A stretch of DNA of 18,351 nucleotides, from NCBI GenBank assembly GCA_027596075.1, contig JADGJC010000446.1:6042-24392 (forward strand), read 5' to 3'. The stretch comes from Rhizophlyctis rosea (Eukaryota > Chytridiomycota > Chytridiomycetes > Rhizophlyctidales > Rhizophlyctidaceae). Numbering within the stretch: the first letter of the stretch is position 1; each line of letters opens with the position of its first letter. Made by a program: the position numbers and the translations under genes. The notes under the pieces were generated by a model. It worked only from the letters and a program-made list of their open reading frames with translations, searched no databases and had not been told where the DNA came from. Positions 10,533-18,351 of this stretch are shown piece after piece.

Positions 10533-12391
10533 TATGTGTCGATTGTCAGTGGTATACACATGTTGCGGACATACGCATAATAGTCTGATTGAACTGGGGA
10601 TTACTATGTCGGATTAGTCATGTTAATCTTGTATATCAAAAGTTACATCACAGTCAGCACAAAAAGGTGGGATTCAGTAGCAACATCGTATTGTGAAGGG
10701 TCGGCCTCTCAGCCTTATGAACGCCTCTCCTATTGTTTACAATGACTCATCACTTTCCTCTCGGTATCGTACGTCTTCACCGTGCAGTTGACGGGGTCTC
10801 AGACGCAAACAAAATCAGAATATCGAGGAATGGGCGTGGCATTCTCGTCTGTCACTCTTGGAACATGTTGCTATTTCTTTTCTTTATAGCATTCACAGAA
10901 ACAGCGAACTATATACAAAGCGATATGAGCAGCCCATCTGACATTGCCAGCACATTTGGCCCGGGAAATCTTTGCAAAAAAAGGCAACACTCCCGACTGC
11001 TATCGCCCATCGACATCTGGCTTCATCCTGATGTTCTCTCCAGTCTCCCACATTTCAGGCCTGCGCGATCATTATATACCTGAAGGGTACCAAGTGGAAC
11101 CAGCGCTGTGACATTCAGGGGCCCAAGAGATGAATAAAAATTCATATGCAAGACCCTCCTACTCGACAGATATCTCAGTGGAAGCTGACATATTCGACGC
11201 TTCTTCCTCAACACTCCTCATCTGACAATCTGAAGCAAATGAATCGGCTCAACATCATTACAGAACCAGTGACAAGGGGACATGAGTGCTATGCACCTAT
11301 TGCCCAAGTGTTTTAGGACTCAAACAGGTCCGTTCTGGTTGGTCTGCGGCCATGTTCTTGTGCCCTTAGCTCTTTGATTTCCTTTTTCCGATGTGAAAGT
11401 ACCTGAGTATTGAGGGGCGCTGTCCGTATCTAGCCTTGAAATTCAGGCCTTTCGGAGATTTAATAGATCTGGTACGACGGGCTCATTACGAGGCAAGAAT
11501 GAAGGACCATGGTGTACAACACATCGACTGAAGCAGCTTCGCATTCTCAGTGCAAAAGATTTAGCCACCACCTTTGGTCCAAAATCGAATGTCTTTCGAG
11601 TCCCTGCCGGTCATATAACTCCCTCCAGCAACTGCATCGTTCTTTTTTCGAGATGGAGAGCTGAGGGTCCTACAATGCTCGAAACCATTAGAGAGACTAC
11701 TTATCCTGCCACTGCTGGATTTGGTTCCAAAATTAGTGTTTAAGCTTCCCAATGTATCTCGTGCCCGAGATCCCAATCTGTGCTGTTTGGTAGTCAAGTC
11801 GAAATTGCTCCAGATATGGGTTACGGTGTGATCAGGCACTGTAAACCAAGTCTCTGATGCTGCAAGCTGGGAGTAATTTGCGATATCTATGCTTGAGAGG
11901 CACAATTGAATGAAAGCTGAATGAAGAGGTTCTTCTTTAAGTAGACTGTGTTCATCGTCTTGTATGTCACCCGTTCTTTTCGGGTTGGCTTCCACTGGCA
12001 GGATCACTCACAGATTTGCATCGCACGAACGGCGATCATTTGTTGATGCCAACTATGCTGATACAAGCAAACTCTCGTGTAGTTGTTGACAACTCCTAAA
12101 TCGAACTGGGCAAACATAGCTGCTACGACTCTCCTATTTGACCCAGCAGATCGTCCTCTTCCTGCCTGTCATAGTTCGACCGCCCAATACGTTTTGAGAT
12201 GCCGGCATGCAAAAATACAATGCTTACACTGAGGTGGGAAGGTATCGGTTTGTAGATATCGGACATTGGTCGATATCACTCCCTCATGTTTGCCCATCAT
12301 ACAGTTTGCTGTCAATTCCTCCATCTTAGTTGTATTTCCCCTAGAATATGAAGTTTATATGCATGTGTGTTTATATCGTCAACCATCAGGT
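10533..12391. other. Gene-poor region
   Basis: No gene is supported. The longest frame is 11561-12007 on the minus strand (148 codons, Ser/Thr-rich, ends WTKGGG), which shows no domain or splice context. A 116-codon plus frame at 10733 is likewise unsupported. Confidence 0.45.
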
Positions 12392-12783
12392 TTATTGCGC
12401 AAAATTTGCCACGACTAGATCACGGACTAGATTGTGCAAACTTTCTAGATAACAAACTGATCCAACAACTCGTCCAACACCCGCATTTTCCTCTCATACT
12501 CTGTTGGCTTCGTGTGTGCCTCAGCATCGCTCGTGTCGACCGTTGCCACGTTTAGGATAGCGCATCGTGAACATGTGATGGAAGTTCTGAACTCGTCCAC
12601 CATTCTGACCGTGCACCTCCTCCGCAATTCCCTAACCATTCTGTTCAGAGGGGTAGAAGGTCCACCACGGGAACTTGTTTTGAATTTCGCATTCCCCATT
12701 GCCACCACCGTTGCATTGTCCCCATTTGTGATCCGCCCCAAAACTCTATCCCAAGCACGCTGTTTCCCCATGTAAGCCCAATC
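12392..12783 (-). pseudogene. Fanzor (eukaryotic TnpB-like nuclease) C-terminal relic
   Basis: The minus frame 12771-12445 (108 codons) carries the conserved core of a Fanzor C-terminal half in the expected order: a Gln/Arg-rich helix (GKQRAWDRVLGRI), VVAMGNAKF (22-30), SSRGGPSTP (33-41), then VDEFRTSITCSRC (58-70). The last motif is the RuvC-linked glutamate (E60) followed by the first CxxC of the Zn ribbon. Fanzors are eukaryotic relatives of transposon-encoded TnpB, an RNA-guided DNA nuclease; one is characterised from the chytrid Spizellomyces. The copy is broken. Upstream, DWAY joins in frame but is then closed by TGA, and a one-base shift around 12780-12781 would keep the expected R-W-A-Y pattern open. 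Downstream the frame stops at 12445, before any second CxxC. A shifted frame then reads LVRDLVVANF (RD at 12419-12424), resembling the final RuvC Asp motif. No N-terminal half or RuvC-I motif was found. Confidence 0.7.
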
Positions 12784-13561
12784 TCATGAAGCAGTCTGGG
12801 CGATCAATTACCAGACAAAAAGAATTTGGCTTCAAGAAGTTTTGTTGGACGCATGCGAGGTCCATGCATTCAGGACAATTAGAAACGTTGTCACAAGTTC
12901 ACCACATGTGGCCTGGTGCGCACAACATTTACCCATTTTTCATCGGATAAATGCCCAGTGATGCCACTTTATCTCCGTCGACATTGCTCAATGACTCGGA
13001 AGAAGAGAGCCTTCCAGAATACATTTGGAGCAACCATAAGGACACTGACAACTTTGTGACGTACGGCGATAAGCATCGCATCTGACATGAAATCCTGATC
13101 TCTTTAGTGGTCATGTAGCTGTTGCGATGATTGATGCCAGCACCTCTCTTCCTGGACAGCGCTAATGTTGGGCGGAGTTCGGTCGTTCCTTTTTGTTGTC
13201 ATCAAAGAAAGTTATCTTGAAGTAATGCCTAATTACCAAAGACAAGCAAGCGCCATTTCACTGTCGCGAACAACTCAAGCGAATTCTAATCCTGCCTCGG
13301 AAAAGGTGCGATCCACTGAAAAGCTGGTTATGCATGATCTGCACTGCGTTTCAAGTTCTTTTTCGCCCGGCACCTTGCTGTCATGAAATGCTCTATGTCA
13401 CTGCCATTGATCGATTTCGGTGAATTTCTCGATGCCGAGTACACCAAACCAACCAGGGGATGAGTTGCGCCAGCCCGACGTAAATTACACGTTGCGCATT
13501 GCGCCATTGTGATGGTCAAGATTCGCCGACGTTAGTTGATGACGCTTTTGTTTTCACGACC
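12784..13561. other. No intact gene; possible decayed upstream part of the Fanzor relic
   Basis: On the minus strand short frames without obvious domains lie between about 12782 and 12940, including a Cys-rich one that reads NCPECMDLAC. They could be remains of the missing N-terminal part or unrelated. Beyond about 12950 nothing is recognised on either strand. Confidence 0.35.
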
Positions 13562-14308
13562 ATGCCAGAACTGCAAGTGCCCGAGAAATGCGACTATGGA
13601 TGCGGCCAAAAAGTAAGAATCGGTTCCACTGAGGTTACCAAATGAGCAATGCTACCCATGTGCGATATACTATTCTGGAGATTGAAAAGTCGTTGGAACA
13701 ACCACCAACTCGAGGAAGCTCGTATGGGTATGCTGATCCTCCTGGGGCCCATGTCAGACTCGGTTTTGTATACAACCATCTATACCCTGCCACTTTGACC
13801 CTGAAAATTACCATGTCGGTTCGGAAGGATACTTCCGGTCATAAATTGGTTTTGGATGCCCGGACGGCCATGACCTCGCCAAATGATTTCTTTTTCGGCT
13901 ATTTTCGCAATTGATAATCACACTCAGCAAGAAGATTCTAGTGCGTATGATTGGATAATCGTGTACTTTGTCAATCATGAACGACATCAACCAATAATTG
14001 CGGTGCGCAAGTGCATGTCATCCGTCGCGCTTGAAGATTATTTTTTGAGCGGGGTGGTCTTCCGCTCATACAGAAGGGCTGCACAAGGAAATTTTACGTT
14101 ATCCTTGCGCGAGGTGACGATGGAGCGGCCATACAAAAACAGGGTGGAGATTGTTATCACTTTGGACATCCGTTCAAAGGAGTCTGGAAGTCGCACTACA
14201 AAGATTTATCGGATATCGATCTCATCAAAGAACTATTTGGACAAGATGCTCGTTTACTTTTGCGCAACTGGGTTTGAAGGCTGGCTACAGCACTTAGGGA
14301 TATTATAA
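13562..14308 (+). pseudogene. Unidentified reading frame, probably spliced and frameshifted
   Basis: Tentative model. A 17-codon exon 13562-13612 begins ATG, contains KCDYGCGQK and ends at donor AAA|GTAAGA. The acceptor after 13680 (CTGGAG) restores frame with an open stretch from 13681 that closes at 13914. A second open frame, +1 relative to the first, overlaps it and continues from about 13872 to 14308. Switching frames within the T5 run of gatttctttttcgg (about 13885-13898) would give one continuous product of roughly 220 aa. The second part is beta-strand-like with alternating hydrophobic residues (VEIVITLDI, YRISISSK). No family was recognised. The alternatives are an unrecognised intron, a homopolymer sequencing error or two unrelated frames. 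The 13642 ATG is an alternative start without the first exon. Confidence 0.35.
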
Positions 14309-14395
14309 TGTGTTCATTTATCGGTTGCCAAAACCCTGAAAGTGTACCCCAAATGCTCCCGATGTGTACGGGCAATGGCCTTATGTGCTGGGAAG

Positions 14396-14947
14396 TCATT
14401 TTCCTGACATTGAGTTCCGCAGTAACTTGTGATCGATATCCGACAAACGCACTATCATCTGATGATAAAAAACACTGATGCGCCAGATCAAGTGAGACAG
14501 CAAATTCTGTCCTATTGTCTCTGAACCCTCGGCTGATGCGTAGGGTGCCGCTGAGTAGAAGGTGCCGTTGAGCAAGCGAAAGCATTTCAAATCGGTGATG
14601 GATTCAATGTGGTCGAGGATGCACAAGACGACGTCATGCTGTGGGAAAGCTTCTGGGGTTAAAGCTTGGGGGACTCCGACGGTGTCGCGGGTTTGGGAGG
14701 TGTGGTAGGTTGTGGTAGCGCCCTGAGCAAGGTTCAGTCTTTGGCGTTTGCGTTTCTGGGGTATTTTGGACGGCGATAAGGGAGGGGTGGTCAAGAAGAC
14801 TCGCTGTAAATATGTTTTTGGTCAGTGGGGACAATGCATGTGGGTAGGGCCCAGATGGGCCCTTGAGGCTCTTGCTGTATTTACCAAATGAATTGCGGAG
14901 ACATCCTCCAAGTTGAATGTGGCTGGCGTACTTTTGACTTTTCCCAT
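14396..14947 (-). CDS. Small F-box-like protein, 2 exons
   Basis: Exon 1 (14947-14885) starts ATGGGAAAAGTC and encodes 21 codons; donor TTG|GTAAAT; 81-bp intron; acceptor TTTACAG; exon 2 (14803-14396) continues in frame to TGA, for 156 aa. The open frame of exon 2 contains no ATG upstream of the domain, which is why an upstream exon is needed. After a basic, Thr/Pro-rich stretch (IPQKRKRQR, nuclear-signal-like) comes an F-box-like helix set, FPQHDVVLCILDHIESI then TDLKCFRLLNGTFYSAA (about residues 69-104). It matches the usual pattern of Pro, then I/L-x-x-I, then DL, then a short Leu/Arg helix ending at an aromatic residue. F-box proteins recruit substrates to SCF ubiquitin ligases through Skp1. 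No substrate-binding repeats follow, and the remaining roughly 50 residues are unlike repeats. A different frame (14585-14196) stays open here, so the 3' end may be shifted or spliced. Confidence 0.5.
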
Positions 14948-15092
14948 ATTGTGGCTACCGGTTCCCGGTTGGGTGTGGGGGCGGACTTTTCCCAGATACC
15001 GGTACCGGTAATGGCTGGCGCGGGTCTTACTATATGAAGTGCTGGGCGTTTGACTTTTCCGTCTTCAGTATATCCATTGTATGAAGTGCTGG
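14920..15092. repeat. Cluster of short direct repeats and a 12-bp palindrome between divergent genes
   Basis: The word gacttttcc occurs at 14936-14944, 14984-14992 and 15052-15060. The word tatgaagtgctgg (13 bp) occurs at 15033-15045 and 15080-15092. The word tggctggcg recurs about 92 bp apart. ACCGGTACCGGT (14998-15009) is a perfect palindrome. On the minus strand the first gacttttcc copy overlaps the start codon of the F-box-like gene, so partial copies of its 5' end recur upstream. The segment sits between divergent genes and may serve as a shared promoter. Confidence 0.75.
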
Positions 15093-15214
15093 CATGCGCA
15101 GAAGGCATATGAATGGCGACAGTTAGTGCCTTTTAGATGATGATGGCGTTCTTCGTTAGCAACCGGTTGGCATGATTTGTCGTGGACAGGTGAACCAACA
15201 ACGAAAGCGTGAAG

Positions 15215-15787
15215 ATGTATATGCAAACAGTGAGCATCCTTCCACCTCCCGCGAAGTTCGTATCCTACCTGCCTACTACCACATTCCTCCGCCAATCCCC
15301 ACCCCTGCGATCCAATCGAGAACATTGTTGGGAATTCAGCCGAACCCTCCACGACACGACCACCACGTTCTACCGCGAACATCGTCCGGAGCATTTCGAC
15401 AACATCGTGACAGAGAACCAACCCTGCAGCCACATGTACATGGGATGTGTGGTGCGAAACGTCTGCGACGGTTGCCACCCACGTGTTTTCCATCGCCGTC
15501 TTGTCAAGAAAATAAAGAACCTCATGGTGGATTATGAATTCAAAAAGAATGGGTGGGAATACTTTGCGGATAACGGATGGGAGTATAGGGTGCAAGTCGA
15601 TGATGTCCGGGACCAGTGGCCAGTTCGCGAGGAAAGGTCGATTGGGTATGAGGAGGGGGAGGCATGTTCTGATACGGTGTCGGTTGGTGGAGCTGAGGAT
15701 TGGATACGCGCGGAATCCGAACGGATGGGTCTCAGTAGCGGTGGTAAGGAACCGACGGGGGATTGGTCAGAGGAGGATGAGGATTAA
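15215..15787 (+). CDS. Unidentified protein with Cys/His cluster and acidic tail
   Basis: A single open frame of 190 codons. A stop codon at 15191-15193 precedes it and ATG 15215 is the first ATG. A TATA-like TATATGA lies about 180 bp upstream. The product has a Pro/Thr-rich N-terminus, then a Cys/His cluster (C71, C78, C84, C87, H88, H93, around CVVRNVCDGCHP) that could bind a metal, then a charged, Trp-containing segment (NGWEYF, NGWEYR) and a strongly acidic end (EEDED). No signal peptide or membrane helix is seen. I do not recognise a family. A 176-codon frame on the opposite strand (15595-15065) is the competing reading; the plus frame is preferred for its acidic tail and more protein-like composition. 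Confidence 0.5.
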   Translation: MYMQTVSILPPPAKFVSYLPTTTFLRQSPPLRSNREHCWEFSRTLHDTTTTFYREHRPEHFDNIVTENQPCSHMYMGCVVRNVCDGCHPRVFHRRLVKKIKNLMVDYEFKKNGWEYFADNGWEYRVQVDDVRDQWPVREERSIGYEEGEACSDTVSVGGAEDWIRAESERMGLSSGGKEPTGDWSEEDED

Positions 15788-17877
15788 TCGGCGCACAAAC
15801 TAGGCCAGTTTTGGCACCACTCTCAGCGGCGAAATTAGTCTTAGATAGTCATTACCGAATCTATCTGGGGGGCTGGCGTAGGGATCCTTGTCTGTGTTGC
15901 CTCGTCGTGCTTTGGCTGTCGAGAGAATGATGAGTTGTATTGGATCGCAAAAAACATATCACGCATGCGCAAATGAACCTGGCACAGCTGTGGTGACTTT
16001 GGGACAGAGTCAACAAGGAGGCGAGAGAGGCCAAGCGGGACAACGTGGACTTTTTCTGCAAGGCATATTTTCAACTTCCATTCCGCCATCGTCTGTTTGC
16101 CTCCCCACTGATAGTTTTGGCCGAGAACGTCGTTCTGGTGACACTGCTACTCTGGGTTCCTCGCCACCGCCCCTCAAATCTGCCTTCTCTTTCAATCCTG
16201 ACCATTTAAATTCACCTTTTCAGGACAAGGGTCCAAAGAAGTGCCATTCTGAAAAATAATGTCCCAACCAGTGAGGCCAACCCATGTCGAGTGAGGACGT
16301 AATATTTCGAAATCCAATATTATTGCACATGCACTATCAAGACGAGGGATCATTGGGGCACCTTGAAGGAGTCATTTCAGGATCTGTTCCGTTATCCTCA
16401 AAACAACCACAGCATACCTCTGTGCGCTTTCCGAAATCTCACGACACTCAAACGTGACTCCCACATCCAAACGTTCTATGAAATCTTTTGACTCTGCCAA
16501 TGCGTCGACTTCCGATACCAACGTGCCGTCCAAGTAGCGGTCCGTCCGTAATGCCAGAACTGAAATAATTTCCAAACGCTGCGACATTAAACATGTAGGG
16601 ATTTGGTCCATACTCCTGTCAACGTGCCGGGCCAAAGTATCGCAAGGGCCTATTCTGTCTCCTAGATGTAAAATGTCGGCCTCTATAACCATCGCTTTCA
16701 ATCCTTTAAAATTGTCTTCAAAAATTCCCTCTTAATGTCTTCAAAATACATGTGGTCAGACTCAGAAGTTGAAATGTCCCTAACTTCTTCCTATGTGGGT
16801 TCACCATAAGAGGAGATTGCATCAACCAGAATTTCAATTATGTATGCTCATCTTGACTCATTTGCACTTGGCTCCAAGGATCAAACAGTACAGGGTTTGG
16901 GAAGGAGGGTTTATATTCTCAACCTGGTTGTAAGCAGGGCCTCTTTGTCAGATCACATTCGGGTATCTTCGGATTTTATGTTCATGACCGTGTTGCGACT
17001 ATGTTATAGGAGTGTTATGATGGTGTTATGATGGTGTTAGATGGTGGTGGTTTTTAAATTGTGTTTGGGTGTTGAGTAATCACATGATTTCTTACGGCGC
17101 CGGGAAGATCAGGCCAAGTTTTTGATGAATTACTCGAGACACCAAAGCCGCATGGACCCCGATGCTCCACAGATTGCAATGAAAGAATCTACCTCCACAC
17201 GACAATGTATGCTTCGAATGAATTCTTGGGGGTCTTTGATTTCTTGATCCACCACAGCGTTCAACCGACCGCCAAAAGCTTTTTTTATCATCCCTGTCGC
17301 TGCCGCCTACAAGTAGCCTCTAGCCTGCACTTCCAATCATCATATTCCTACAGGATGAGGCTTGGGTTTTGGGTTTTAAATGACTTGCCTGGGCTTCTTT
17401 ATTTCTTGGGGTGCAAGCGCTGACAAGCCATAACACCACTTTGGTGGTTTGATGCTACACTCCAGGAGTTTTGGAAGAAGTATACACGGCTACAAGCTCT
17501 TGGATCAAATAGCATCCAAAGTTATATCATGATACATAACTCTATTTTTCGTAAGCAATCCCTCAATCACACGCCGTTTTGGCTTATCTGACTTCAAAGA
17601 TCGGTCGTGATCGCGGAGAGGAACATAAATAGACCAAAGAGGATCAGAGGGCAAGACCATTGTTGTCTGACTTCCCAACGTTTCGAATGGTTCCACATGA
17701 TCAGGGGAAAATGAGTAAGCTCATCCTCCCGGGGAAGCAGTTGCAGCGGGTCATAAGTGATCCCTCATTCCGAGCTAAGTTTTAGCAGCTCTGGGTTTTC
17801 AACAAACTGCAGCAATCAGGTAAGTGCAAGTTTATATGTTTTGTTAGCGACAAGATTCTGCTGACATCCGAGAAAGA
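15788..17877. other. Gene-poor region with coding-like fragments
   Basis: No complete gene is supported. A minus frame at 16701-16372 (109 codons) is the most protein-like of the longer frames but shows no domain. Plus-strand open stretches at 17424-17588 and 17633-17892 look coding-like but are interrupted by stops (see findings). A T/G-rich minisatellite lies at 17012-17044. Confidence 0.4.
17012..17044. repeat. 11-bp minisatellite, about 3 copies
   Basis: The unit gtgttatgatg is perfect at 17012-17022 and 17023-17033. A degenerate third copy (gtgttagatgg) follows and runs into a ggtggtgg tract. Confidence 0.8.
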
Positions 17878-18351
17878 ATGTCTCGCAGTCTAAGTCAAAG
17901 AGAGCGCACAATCGTACGACAAATCGACGGCCCAGACAACGATGATGTCTGGGAGGCAGTTAAGCAAGACTACTTTGAAGCAGAAACCCTTTCGCGTCAG
18001 GAGGAGCAGATCAGGACTCGCTTCCGTGAAGATGAAGGAGAAAGTGGCCTCATGGTAAATGGCGTCGTATAACATGGTCACACATAACTGTCAACTGCAT
18101 TGACTTCGCTTTCAATAGTCCAGAGCGGCATTTCGAAGGATGTTAAAACCGAAGGGTTTGATCGTAGAGGGACAAGACGTTTTGCATATCATCTCTGAAG
18201 CAAATGGCGGCGCCAACCACATTCATAACTACCATTTTGTTGGGAACTCTTCTCTCAATCGACGATTAGGCAATCGCGCGGATCACATCTACTGCTATCT
18301 CGCTGGAAAGCAGGCTGCTATCCGTGCCGTGCGCGTATCTCAACAGTATGG
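17878..18351 (+). CDS. HNH-nuclease-like domain protein, 5' part only (runs off the window)
   Basis: Exon 1 (17878-18054) encodes 59 aa. It is followed by a 64-bp intron (donor ATG|GTAAAT, branch-like TTGAC, acceptor TCAATAG, phase 0). Exon 2 starts at 18119 and is still open at the window end (77 more codons). The N-terminal part is polar and helical with mixed charge (QREEQIRTRFRE-like). Exon 2 contains QDVLHIISEANGGANHIHNY, then FVGNSSLNRRLGNR. H82 sits in an H-I-I context, followed by GG (89-90), N96-Y97 and N106. This is the arrangement of the HNH/His-Me finger beta-beta-alpha motif, in which His and the two Asn act in metal binding and catalysis. The usual Asp before the His is Leu here, so activity is uncertain. 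The remaining sequence (YLAGKQAAIRAVRVSQQY) would be a family-specific extension. The fold is proposed from motif spacing only. A strong donor, GTAAGT, at 17820 hints at a 5'-leader intron. Confidence 0.6.

Noticed and set aside
11561..12007. 148-codon minus-strand frame
   Set aside because: Ser/Thr-rich with no motif, no splice context and no promoter signal that I can point to.
14336..14400. MYND-like Cys pattern (KCSRCVRAMALC)
   Set aside because: Only three cysteines fit, the later Cys/His ligands are missing, and the frame closes within a few codons.
15065..15595. 176-codon minus-strand frame opposite the 190-aa gene
   Set aside because: The plus-strand frame has a more protein-like composition and an acidic tail. 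The minus product shows no domain, though this choice is not certain.
1..18351. CRISPR array, rRNA, bacterial operon features
   Set aside because: There is no regularly spaced repeat array or rRNA-like sequence, and the genes carry spliceosomal introns.

Overview
The window looks like nuclear DNA of a fungus, most likely an early-diverging zoosporic (chytrid-like) lineage. Three clear genes are interrupted by short GT-AG introns of 57-115 bp. Two gene products are secreted, and one is a secreted LPMO-like enzyme whose mature N-terminus is histidine. There is also a relic of a Fanzor gene, the eukaryotic TnpB homologue, which is well known from chytrids. The lineage is inference; the introns and motifs are read directly from the sequence. 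No rRNA, tRNA, CRISPR array or intact transposon was recognised.

Layout. Positions 1-1681 hold a 32-bp tandem duplication, no convincing gene, and the upstream region of the first gene. Positions 1682-4180 (+) carry a seven-exon ferric-reductase/NOX-type membrane flavocytochrome whose predicted product is 640 aa. Positions 5501-6194 (+) carry a three-exon secreted protein of 181 aa with one canonical EF-hand and a C-terminal exon containing eight cysteines; a TATA box lies upstream. Positions 6195-9400 are gene-poor, with only a weak two-exon candidate on the minus strand (7518-7886). Positions 9511-10461 (+) carry a two-exon, 297-aa LPMO-like (chitin-binding type-4 fold) protein with a TATA box and a poly(A) signal.

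The right half is different. Positions 12392-12783 (-) hold a broken Fanzor C-terminal region. Positions 13562-14308 (+) hold an unidentified and probably frameshifted reading frame. Positions 14396-14947 (-) hold a small two-exon F-box-like gene. It is divergent from an unidentified 190-aa gene at 15215-15787 (+), and the repeat-rich segment 14920-15092 lies between and within their 5' ends. Positions 15788-17877 have no convincing gene. At 17878-18351 (+) begins a spliced gene that runs off the window and encodes an HNH-nuclease-like domain.

The ferric reductase and the LPMO are both redox enzymes involved in extracellular nutrition: copper or iron reduction at the cell surface and oxidative polysaccharide attack. 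The EF-hand/Cys-rich protein is secreted and of unknown role. Nothing shows that these genes are co-regulated. The most unusual material is the decayed RNA-guided-nuclease relative, the HNH-like gene and the secreted EF-hand/8-Cys protein.
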